From Hofstenia miamia (taxonomy: Eukaryota; Xenacoelomorpha; Acoela), in NCBI GenBank assembly GCA_004352715.1, contig SCFE01000067.1, positions 1,637,820-1,701,819 of the forward strand: a DNA stretch of 64,000 bases, in the 5' to 3' direction. Shown in pieces: positions 48,385 through 58,429 of this stretch (position 1 is the first letter of the stretch; every line of letters begins with the position of its first letter). The notes beneath the pieces were generated by a model. It made no database searches and was not told where the DNA came from. It saw only the letters and a program-made list of their open reading frames with translations. The position numbers and the translations under genes are program-made.

Positions 48385-49480
48385 CTCTCAGGAATAAGCA
48401 AAATTTTTGAAAAACTAATATATCAACAATTAACGATCTACATTGAAGAGAATAAACTTTTAAGCAAACAGCAATTTGGTTTTAGAAAAGGATTATCAAC
48501 AAATTATGCATTAATTGAAACAATAGATGATTGGCGTAGAAAATTAGACAAAGATGAAAAAGTATATATTGCTTCACTTGATATATCAAAGGCCTTTAAT
48601 TCAATTAATCATGATTTACTAATTAAAAAACTAAGAGAAATTTATAATTTTAGTGATTCATCAATCCAATTTCAAAAATCATATATATTTGATCGGTCAC
48701 AATACGTGAAAGTAAACAATCTATCGTCAAAACAAATATTGGTAAATAATGGAGTACCACAAGGATCAGTTTTAGGACCACTATTATTCAATCTATATGT
48801 AAATGATATTCCTAACTTCATTGAAGGCAAATGCATTCAATTTGCAGATGATACTCNCTTGATATATCAAAGGCATTTAATTCAATTAATCATGATTTAC
48901 TAATTAAAAAACTAAGAGAAATTTATAATTTTAGTGATTCATCAATCCAATTTCTAAAATCATATATATTTGATCGTTCACAATACGTGAAAGTAAACAA
49001 TCTATCGTCAAAACAAATATTGATAAATAATGGAGTGCCACAAGGATCGGTTTTAGGACCACTACTATTCAATCTATATGTAAATGATATTCCTAACTTC
49101 AATGAAGGCAAATGCATTCAATTTGCAGATGATACTCTTTTATATACATCCAAAATAAAGATTTTACAAGAACATATAATTAAAGTAAAGAAATTTTTTG
49201 AACAGAATATGATGAAATTAAATATTGAGAAAACTACATTTATGATTATAAAGAATAAAAATGGAAAAAGTGAACCATTAGAATCAATATTTGTTGAAAA
49301 CAATTCATTTATGAAACTAACAAAATTAAATATCTTGGTATTGAAATTGACAATGAACTTAAATGTACAGATCAGATTAATGCAACTACGAAGAAAATGG
49401 CCCATGGGGTTAAATTCCTAACTAGGATTCAACATGTATTACCAATGAAGTGGAGGATTGTATTATTAAGATCTCTTATA
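48385..49480 (+). pseudogene. Jockey-like LINE reverse transcriptase fragment
   Basis: Reads SGISKIFEKLIYQQL, LLSKQQFGFRKGLSTNYALI, SLDISKAFNSINHDLL, NGVPQGSVLGPLLFNLYVND and QFADDTLLYTS, the ordered blocks of a non-LTR reverse transcriptase with all three catalytic positions. A single N at 48857 separates two overlapping copies: 48577-48855 is repeated as 48858-49135, so the apparent duplication is probably an assembly scar. The frame breaks near 49420. No endonuclease was found upstream. Confidence 0.85.
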
Positions 49481-49980
49481 ATGTCACATTTTTCATATTC
49501 TACTTTTTTATTTACCAATGTTACCAAGAAAATATTTAAAAAACTTAAAAAATACGGGGACTGATTTCCATGCAGCACCTCTACAAAATAGAAATTTGCA
49601 GTTCATATAAGATTTCTTAAATAATTAATTCCCTAAAATGTAATCATCCTAATCAAAACATGATAGCGAAAATACTTCATTCATATTCTTGTATAACAAT
49701 TTGTCACAAAAATCTATGTTAAATTGACTAACGCTCACATTCATTTCCTAGGATGCTCTGGTAAAATTTGTATAACATAGTATGTACGAAACATGTGATT
49801 TTCACTCTAGTGCTTAAGTGTTCAGTAATTTTCAGGCGCGCGAGTTATCAAGACTTCGTGGACTTCCCGTAGAGACATTTCCCTTAATTAAAGCATGAGG
49901 ATTTGATAGTTTTGTTAACATTGTAATTCTACTGTTGAATTAATCTAATTTATATTATCTTGCTTATATTTTGAGAAATT
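49481..49980. other. AT-rich stretch, nothing recognised
   Basis: No gene or element is supported here. Confidence 0.45.
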
Positions 49981-50096
49981 TTCTGTGTAAATTATCAAAT
50001 GGGGGCTCCCAAACGCAGTCCTAAATTTAGAGCTGGATGGTACCGACCAGTTCTGGTCCTGAAGCCCTAGGAATCGAGTAACAAAGAGCGCCATAG

Positions 50097-50350
50097 TTTA
50101 TACTCTTGCGGAACTACAGACCGGCCCCTTCAACGCCCCCAGATTGGTGGCGGAAGCCTGGTGTCTTCCTACGTTGCCTATCAATGCTCGATTACAAAGG
50201 TTGGGGTGACAGGTCTTAATATGCCGTAAATACCAACCTTTGCTCTTATACGACTTGTAGCATCCCTTCGCTTCACACTTCCAGCAATTAGCATCCGCTC
50301 TACTTGTGGAGATCTGCGTATGGTCATTTCTGACATGGCGATTTAACGCC
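50097..50350 (-). pseudogene. N-terminal zinc-finger region of an R2/R4-type element
   Basis: The minus strand reads LNRHVRNDH, the tail of one C2H2 finger, then CWKCEAKGC and WYLRHIKTCHPNLC, a second C-x-x-C...H-x-x-x-x-H type finger. Such fingers stand at the N terminus of R2/R4/NeSL retrotransposons and guide binding to the target. It abuts an ATT/TAA array (50352-50391), as a Dong-type element inserted in TAA repeats would. A single N at 50351 marks the junction. The frame ends near 50097. GC content is higher than in the surroundings. Confidence 0.6.
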
Positions 50351-50351
50351 N

Positions 50352-50391
50352 ATTATTATTATTATTATTATCCTTATTATTATTATTATTA
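50352..50391. repeat. (ATT)n microsatellite
   Basis: Two runs of ATT units separated by one imperfect unit. On the minus strand this is (TAA)n, next to the zinc-finger fragment. Confidence 0.95.
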
Positions 50392-50869
50392 TGAACCAAT
50401 TTTATTATCATTATTTGTAAATATTTCTTATTTTGTTTTTGTATATTTTGTTTGTATTTCTTTTCCTAACGCTTTTAGAATTGTCAGTATTCTTTATAAG
50501 AAGAAATATCTATATTAGGAAATTGTTTGAACAATAAAGAATTCTAAAAATTCCGAAAGCGTCAAGAAAAGAAATACAAACAAAATAAAATAAAACAAGA
50601 AATATTTATAAATAATAATTTAATTAACGTGGATTATGACGATGTTAGTTTCTATTAATGGAGTAATCAGAATTGTAAAAATTATAACCTCGCCATTTCA
50701 GTCTTTTTATATAGCTCAAGTAAAAAAGTGGTCACTTTTCAACATTTGACTATCATTAATTTTCACACTAGATGTCACTGGTACAATAAATAGTTCAAAA
50801 TATTGCCAAATACTCGAGAAATTTGTACCATACACGTCCTGCTTATATCTCGATTTATGGATCTTAGAA

Positions 50870-51165
50870 CAAGATGGAGCAACCCATCACACCTCAAAAT
50901 CGACAAAAAAATTTCCTACCAATTATAATATTCAAGTTATGCAATCACAACTGAATTCGCCAGATCTAATACCCCCACAGAGAACGTGTGGTAGATTCTG
51001 AAGGATTTTGTCGAGAAAAAATCCGCCAAATCTGAAACAATTAAACAACTATATCCTTGAATCGCAACATCAAATAACTCAAGAAGTTAGAGTCCGTTTA
51101 ATGGATTCAGTTTCAAGATGGTTATCTGCGTGTCACGATTTGCATGGCAAACTTGTTAAATAAAT
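50870..51165 (+). pseudogene. Tc1/mariner transposase C-terminal relic
   Basis: Reads EQDGATHHTSKS, then QLNSPDLIP, then VRLMDSVSRWLSACHDLHGK, which are the second catalytic aspartate region, the SPDLNP block and the C-terminal helix of Tc1/mariner transposases. At least two frame changes separate them. Confidence 0.75.
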
Positions 51166-51399
51166 TTTTTTTGCTAATGAACTGAATTTAAAATTTATGT
51201 AAATCTATGTATGTACAATAAAATGTTTAGTAATCCGAATTATAGTTCAAACTATAAATCATCTTCTTTAAATGAAAGACTTGAATTGACAATATTTGTA
51301 ATTATTTTTTTTAAATTTTTTTTTCTCTTTAATGAACTGCATAAATTTTTTCTTTTGCTCCTGCTAACTTTATTTATTATTAAATAAATTGCCACGAGG

Positions 51400-51800
51400 T
51401 TGCAAGCTGAGACAATTATATTTTCAAGTATATATATTTGTGTCCTCGGCGATACTACGGCTTGGGAAATAGCAACAAGAAGCGAGGACAGTCAAGCGCT
51501 GAAGCTTTTTCTTCAGGTAAAGTCTTGGTGTGATGCCCATGAAATGCGTCTTAACCCAAAGAAATTTCATGAACTTACGATATCCTTTTCCGTGACTTAG
51601 TTCTACCTCCCGAAATTATCTATGACGATTTCTACCTACAGCGTGTTAGCTCAGCTAAACTCTTCGGAGTGTTTATCCAATCAGACTTAAAATGGGTGGT
51701 TAACACGAACTATTTAGTAAGAAAAGTCTCGAAGAGATTACACTTTATCAACCTCCTCAAGAAAAGCGGCGTATCGGGCAATGATACTTACGCGGTTTAA
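51400..51800 (+). pseudogene. LINE reverse transcriptase fragment
   Basis: The first frame has GDTTAWEIATRSEDSQAL (the end of the catalytic DDT block) and WCDAHEMRLNPKKFHELTIS, followed in another frame by AKLFGVFIQSDLKWVVN and VSKRLHFINLLKKSGV. This is the palm-to-thumb part of a jockey-like reverse transcriptase. Upstream domains are absent. Confidence 0.8.
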
Positions 51801-52640
51801 TCTCATGCAATCTAAATTTACTATTTTTATAACTAGTAGCTTACAGAAACTATAAATTGCGCATAGATTTTCGTTTTGTCAGGAGATATATTATTGCTTT
51901 GAACTTGTTTTTCAGAATTTCTAGCTTTCAAATTTTTTTGTAAACATTTTGTTAATGATCAATACAAATTCTTTAACATGTAGATTTATGCACCTCTTCT
52001 ATCTAACCATGCATTTGATTATTTCATATTGGTGTGCATGAACTATGTTTTTACAATAGCATTCACTACTATTAATTTTAGCAGACTACTATGGAATCAA
52101 TGAAATGGTTTCACCTCAATAATATTAGCATGGTTAGCCTAAACCAATAAATACTTTGCATGGTATAAAAGAATTTATTGAATTTGTTACTAATCAACTC
52201 ACTGGGTCAAAGATAGTTAAAAGCAGGGCAGCCTAGTGATTTCAAATGCGTCTACACACAAATAGCAGGGTATGTCACATACTTTTTCCATCTTTTGTTT
52301 TCACCGGTTATGTATATTATAGTACTTCACAGTTAACTGAGCATGTTTTTTACATTTATGCTTTAAAATGAATTTATGTTATGGGATTTTATACATCTTG
52401 TTTTTCATTCTTTATATTAAATGACGTTTGTTTCTCAAAATTCTTAGTGATTTGTCTTCTAAATACAATGCGCCTGTATTTTTCCGTGTGAATAATACAC
52501 TATTTACTAACTTTTTTTCCCCATTTACATACATTTACACATTTATGAAGGTTAATTCAACATGGAAGTATGAGTAGTTTTGGATGGATGAATTAATGCA
52601 TTACTATTATGGATACATCAGCTTACAATGTAGTGAATAA
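51801..52640. other. AT-rich stretch, nothing recognised
   Basis: No supported feature. Confidence 0.45.
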
Positions 52641-52648
52641 TGTGGATA

Positions 52649-53031
52649 GAAAGTTTGGGCAACATAATTTTCCATGTCAGCTACGAAAATAAATGGTGAT
52701 ACCTTTGTGTAAACTTGCTAGATACAGTGAAGCTCTGCACAAAAACAGCTAATATACAATACGTTTTGTTTCATATGTGTGTAATGCTTAAGCATGGTGA
52801 ATATTTATTCCATTTTGTATTTTGGATATTGNNNNNNNNNNNNNNNNNNNNNAGTTTGGGCAACATAATTTTCCATGTCAGCTACGAAAATAAATGGTGA
52901 TACCTTTGTGTAAACTTGCTAGATACAGTGAAGCTCTGCACAAAAACAGCTAATATACAATACGTTTTGTTTCATATGTGTGTAATGCTTAAGCATGGTG
53001 AATATTTATTCCATTTTGTATTTTGGATATT
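52649..53031. repeat. Identical 180-bp segments either side of a 20-N gap
   Basis: The segment ending in ttttgtattttggatattg occurs at 52649-52831 and again at about 52852-53031 with no difference seen. With the 20-N gap between, this is almost certainly an unclosed contig overlap rather than a tandem duplication. Confidence 0.85.
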
Positions 53032-53559
53032 GGTGAAAATGAACTTGCTTTTGTCACATATAACAGACCTTTCACTTTTTTATTGATTTATCATGGGTAT
53101 ATTTCATATGCTTGTTATTAAGTTTAGCGAATATATTTTATATTGTTTGTGAAAATTTATTACATTCATCTATAGTGTTTAAGTTTAATGAAACATTTCT
53201 CCACTTTGTATTTGGATATTACCAGAAAATGAGTTTTGCATCTATCAATTATTTTCAAAAAATTAATTTGCTCAATTTGTTTTGGCAAAAATGCTTCGAC
53301 ACTAGATGGCGTCTCATAGAATCGGTAAATTTCCAAATGGCAAATAGTCATAGTTATAAGAACTTCAGGGTGTCTGATTGCAACCTCCTAGCACCTGTTA
53401 TAACTACTTATTTGCGATGTGAAATCAAGCTTTGAATCTATTGTTACTCCTAGACTATTAACTTATTAACAGCTGTAATAGATACATTACTGAAATTTAT
53501 TGAGTAGTCAGATATGTTCTTCTTTTTCTAAAAGGTTGCATTATCCAAAATTAGAATTT

Positions 53560-54200
53560 TGCAATTATACATAATCTATGCATGCAGAAATAGTTGTTTA
53601 ATTTCATACAATTCAATTTAATAACTTTTACAGCGTTATGTAAGGATTCATTTCCATTGTAAATAGATGTATTATTGGCTTATTGTGTTATTTCACAGGC
53701 AATAGTTTCCTTCATGTCATTAACGTAAAGATTAAAAAGCAATGACCCTAGTATTGACAACCAGTTTTAAAAAATATCATTTAGCTTAACTCACTGATGT
53801 CGATTACTTAAGTAATTAAATTAAAGGTGATCACTGTTAAGAGAAAAAATAATAATTTTTAATCATTTTATTAATACCCCATAATTTATAGAATCGAATG
53901 CTTTTGAAAGATCTAAACAGGCAATCGCAACAAATATATTAGAATCTAATAATGTTCTCCATTTTTCGGTCATTTGTGCGGCTGATGTTGAGTTTACCTT
54001 GAAACCAAATTGTGATTTGGACCACAATTTATGATTATTTAGATGAAGTGTAATTTGTTTGTGTAATAGTCTCTCAAATATCTTCTTGATTGGTGATATG
54101 ATAGATATTGGTTGATAGTTTTTGGGGCACCTTGGGTCCTCTTTTTTTGGAAATTGTAGTCAAATGAGCCTGTTTCAATAAATCTGGGAAAATAATGCAT
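53560..54200 (-). pseudogene. Jockey-like LINE reverse transcriptase relic, minus strand
   Basis: The minus strand reads PKNYQPISIISPIKKIFERL (about 54140-54070), WSKSQFGFKVNSTSAAQM, IACLDLSKAFDSINYGVL (about 53930-53880) and LGSLLFNLYVNDMKETIA (about 53740-53690). The order of blocks is correct but frames change repeatedly, so it is dead. Confidence 0.8.
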
Positions 54201-54359
54201 TTTAAGCATTTATTAAAGATATAATTTCAAGGTTCGGCAAAATATTTCGCATTGCCTTTTAGTAACTAATGTAACTGATTGTAATATAATTCAGTATTCA
54301 TATTCAACAATAATATATTGATGCATTTAGCAATTGAATCTGTAGCTCTAAATTGCAAC

Positions 54360-54900
54360 AAAGACAAACTATCAATGTATTTCAGCATGCATAGCATACT
54401 CATAAATGAAGATAAACCAGAATTTTGTTTTTGCAATCCATTAAGAACAATTGTGATGCTTCGGCATTAACTCTTAATCTCAATAATGTTAAGGTTCCTA
54501 ATTTAGTATTTAGGAGTAAGTTTTGATTCGAAATTAAATTTTGAATTCACTTTAATGCAATAGTTCGAAAATTGGGTATAGGTATAAGAAATATGTCAAT
54601 TATAGCAATGCAATAACCAGCATGTGCGATAATTCAACTTTTTCATCCATTTATAATGAGTCACTTAAATTATGCAAATATATTTATTGATCTAAAAGAT
54701 GATTTATATAGAAACCATATATCCATTTAAGATGGACACTAAATGTTTCAAAGAGGTATTCTTCCAGACCTAAGCACTATATTTCTAGATCTATCCTTTT
54801 CCCAAGATCATCTTGATGTTGAAAATTTCAAATTGTTTTTTCATATTTACAAAGAATTTTCTCCAAACCTGTTAGCAAGTTTGAAAATAGTGAAGTATTG
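54360..54900 (+). pseudogene. LINE reverse transcriptase C-terminal relic
   Basis: Plus-strand pieces LGVSFDSKLNFEF, RKLGIGIRNMSII and FIMSHLNYANIFIDLKDDL are the thumb region seen after the catalytic domain in jockey/CR1-type elements. It points away from the neighbouring minus-strand fragment. Confidence 0.7.
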
Positions 54901-55208
54901 ATTGGTCTATTGTGGAACATGCTTTAATGCTGTTGCTGAAATTGTTGAAACAAGTTTTCTTTGAAGGTTTTGAATTTTTGAAAAAATTTAAAATTTTCTT
55001 CATATCTAATCTTCATGCATTTTAAGGTTTTGAGCTCCAACAAAGACTTTGACTGTTTCTTGATATTAAGGATAAATTAGTAATTATATTTGAATATATG
55101 CATTTACAATAAACGTTTACTAATGAAAATTTTTTCGAATCAGCCTTTGAACTTTTGCTCAGGCTTGTTTTTTATTTTAGAAATACAGTATTCTCATTTG
55201 GATTTCTT

Positions 55209-56329
55209 TTAACACATTGACTGCCATGGGGTTTTCAGTGATCTGGGCCACTGTGCCACGATATTTTTTTCTTATAATTACATGGTAATCGATGTACAAA
55301 CACGATCCGTGGCCATCTTAGCTCCGACTTACAAATAACACCTGAGATTTTTGACATTTAAGTTACCTGAGATATTGCTTTTTTTCCCCATGGGCCATCT
55401 ATCCATTATTGTGGATACATAAGAAAATCCTATTAGATACTAGAGATTAATATTATAATGGATTGCTTTCAATGAAATATGCTTTTCTGCCAACCATACA
55501 TAGTTTTCATATGTTTAGTGTATATAATTAGGCTGTAAATGCTTGAAGAAAAAAATTTGCAAATGTTAATACTTATATGCCANNNNNNNNNNNNNNNNNN
55601 NNNNNNNNNNNNNNNNNNNNNNNNNNNNNNNNNNNNNNNNNNNNNNNNNNNNNNNNNNNNNNNNNNNNNNNNNNNNNNNNNNNNNNNNNNNNNNNNNNNN
55701 NNNNNNNNNNNNNNNNNNNNNNNNNNNNNNNNNNNNNNNNNNNNNNNNNNNNNNNNNNNNNNNNNNNNNNNNNNNNNNNNNNNNNNNNNNNNNNNNNNNN
55801 NNNNNNNNNNNNNNNNNNNNNNNNNNNNNNNNNNNNNNNNNNNNNNNNNNNNNNNNNNNNNNNNNNNNNNNNNNNNNNNNNNNNNNNNNNNNNNNNNNNN
55901 NNNNNNNNNNNNNNNNNNNNNNNNNNNNNNNNNNNNNNNNNNNNNNNNNNNNNNNNNNNNNNNNNNNNNNNNNNNNNNNNNNNNNNNNNNNNNNNNNNNN
56001 NNNNNNNNNNNNNNNNNNNNNNNNNNNNNNNNNNNNNNNNNNNNNNNNNNNNNNNNNNNNNNNNNNNNNNNNNNNNNNNNNNNNNNNNNNNNNNNNNNNN
56101 NNNNNNNNNNNNNNNNNNNNNNNNNNNNNTATGCCAACAAGGATTTCAAAAACATTCCCCAGCATGCCACACATAATAAACACCATAAGAAAATGCATTG
56201 GGTGCATCCAGAATGTAGTATACAGCCTTAAAATCAGAAAATAAGTTGCATCCTCTTTTGTGGATACATGGCACATTTGAGAAAGGCCAGATCTCCACTT
56301 ATCTGGAGACATGGCAGTCAATGTGTTAA
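55209..56329. mobile_element. piggyBac-like element bounded by TTAA
   Basis: The left end ttaacacattgactgccatg (55209-55228) is repeated exactly, inverted, at the right end (56310-56329). Both ends begin with TTAA, the piggyBac target. A shared subterminal motif, tatccacaa with its complement, lies near each end. The centre is an N gap (55583-56129) whose edges share tatgcca. No transposase frame is visible in the sequenced part, so it may be non-autonomous or have its gene in the gap. Confidence 0.85.
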
Positions 56330-56616
56330 GGGCAAAAAGAAACTGGTCAACTTCCACGAAGCACTTCATACCTAATTAAGCATTCTAGGTGTTAGTAGCA
56401 GAAAACTTCCATTATATGAGCTTCTTGCTTTTGTTTGCCCAATTTTATCATACAATTTCCTATGTTTTCCTATATCCAAAAAAAATTGCAAGTACTTGGT
56501 CTTTTCAAACTTCCATCTTGCTAAAAGACATAAAACAATGCTTCTAGTGAAGATTCATCTTCTATTGTCCCCAAAATACATATGGCATTTGTCTGCTGAA
56601 TGATAATACTTTAAAA

Positions 56617-57580
56617 TTAACGTTGTTTAAAATGCAAGTATCTTGCAAAGTTTGGCAATGAAGACTCCTGTGGATTTACCTGCCCCTCATTGGCATTCAA
56701 AAGCAAGGGCTTAAGTTTATAACCTCGTTGAACAATGTCGCAATATTTAGCTGTTTTTCGAGATTCAGCACCTGTTACAGCCTTTGCAGGAGTGAAAGTG
56801 GAAATCTGACTGGCAGCAATAGCATCAACCACTGTAATGTCTTACACTACTTGTCCAAGTAAAAGTACTCACACCATTCAGTTGCTTATCATAATTTCTG
56901 ATTAATCCAGGGGTTCTAAAATTGAAGGGACATTGATCATTGAGAATATGTTTTTGAATAAATTATTCAATTGAGAATGGTGTGAAAAACGTCTAGCAGT
57001 CCTCTTACTTGACAATCCATGGAGACCATTTGTGTAACATCTACACCAAGAATACAAGTATGCTGCTCACAAACATAAGCTCCAAGTATAGATGCAACAC
57101 TGATTGGCAAAGTGATATTGTTCATTTTTAGGTTAAGTTTACTTAATAGATGAGCATTAAGGCCTGCCCCAGGTAAATTACATTGAAACCTTGCAATATC
57201 CTTTTCAGACATATTTGTTAATAGGAAACTCTCAAGTTCTTTGAAGGCAGGGATAGACCCATTTCTTTGAATAGTGGAAGATTGTCCATTTGGAGATTGT
57301 GGATTATTAGACAGTTTTAACCACAACTCAAACGCATCTGCTTTTTCAATTGCAGGGGGACATAAAGGAGCAATCCTTAGCATCAAGTCTTCACATTGGC
57401 CAAAAAGATAAGAAAGCAAATGAATGCTAAAATGTGTGTTGATGATATACCTAAGCCACGTAATAAAACTAGAAGACATGCTTGTGAGTTGCATTATCTG
57501 ATAATTTGACGTTGGTAATACGTTCAAGTAGACTATTGATATTTGTTTTCCTTAATTCATAAAGCTCATTTGAATGTGCA
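56617..57580 (-). pseudogene. Unrecognised coding block, possibly exons of a host gene
   Basis: The minus-strand frame 57527-56967 encodes 186 residues of normal composition: FITWLRYIINTHFSIHLL, QCEDLMLRIAPLCPPAIEKA, DIARFQCNLPGAGLNAHLL, LPISVASILGAYVCEQH and VDVTQMVSMDCQ. At DCQ the DNA reads CAA|GTAAGAGG, a good splice donor. About 160 bp further, after ATTACAG, another frame (56838-56617) encodes VVDAIAASQISTF and TAKYCDIVQRGYKLK. Upstream of the long frame, coding-like sequence (ERITNVKLSDNATHKHVF) is one base out of frame. It is helical and lacks any motif I know. It could be a spliced host gene fragment, a retrocopy or an old transposon gene; the one-base offset favours a pseudogene. 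Confidence 0.4.
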
Positions 57581-57689
57581 TTTAACCATTAAAATATTTA
57601 CAATTTTCTACATTACAACTTTTTTGATTTTTCATTGAACTTATTGATAAATTCTAAAATTTTTACATAATTTATAAGTGAATGCATTT

Positions 57690-58280
57690 TCACACATTTT
57701 CAAATCACTGGAGTTTCTTTTTTAAACATGAATGTCTCATTAAAAAAAGTTTAAAATCATTTAGTATTTTGCTTTCTTTGAAAACAAAACATCTATGTGC
57801 GGAATTTGATAATATGCGTCACTGGGCTAACAAAAAAAATGATTATCAATGTAACCAAATCAGGTTAAGCATTTCCAGTGTTTTGGAAGATGAACTCGAC
57901 ATTGTCAATGAAATGAAAATATGTGGTTTGTGGATTACTAATAACCTTAAGTGGAATGCGCACAAGCAAATTTAATTAAATGTTCCAAAAGATATTTATT
58001 CTACAATCTTTAAAGAAATACGTTTTTAATTACCATCTTGAAGTTATTTTCATTATTGACTATGCTGCACCAGTTTTTGTAAAGCTTTCACATGAACTCA
58101 ATAGTAAATTACAATATTTAATATATTATTCTTATAATGTATGGATCATTAAAATTGGCTAATTGCATTAGAGGTCGTCATGAAGTAGGGCAATCAAACT
58201 ATAAGGCATTTAAGTCAAATCATAACCTGAATTGGCATATTCCCATGGTGTTCAATCTTAGCAGGAATTTGCACAAATCA
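57690..58280 (+). pseudogene. LINE reverse transcriptase C-terminal relic
   Basis: The frame 57682-57975 ends KICGLWITNNLKWNAHKQI, the LGxxIxxxLxWxxH block after the catalytic domain, followed in a new frame by KRYLFYNL and DYAAPVFVKLSHELNSKLQ, matching the YAxPVW...L segment of jockey-type enzymes. No catalytic motif remains upstream. Confidence 0.75.
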
Positions 58281-58429
58281 GTTTTTCCATTCTGCTTCAT
58301 GTACATTACTTTAATGATTTTAATTTGTAAAAATGTATGTCTTCTTTTTGTATACATTCTTCTCTTAAATATATACTACTACTGTGTATTCTAGACGATT
58401 AGTTACTAATGTATAGCAAAGTTGTACAT

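Noticed and set aside
48577-49135. Tandem duplication of a reverse transcriptase segment
   Set aside because: The copies are near-identical and separated by a single N, matching the assembly-scar pattern seen elsewhere.
52649-53031. Tandem 180-bp duplication
   Set aside because: Identical copies around a 20-N gap indicate an unclosed contig overlap.
55469-56369. Long open frames across the 547-N gap
   Set aside because: Nearly all residues are unknown; the flanking parts are translations of the piggyBac-like terminal repeat.
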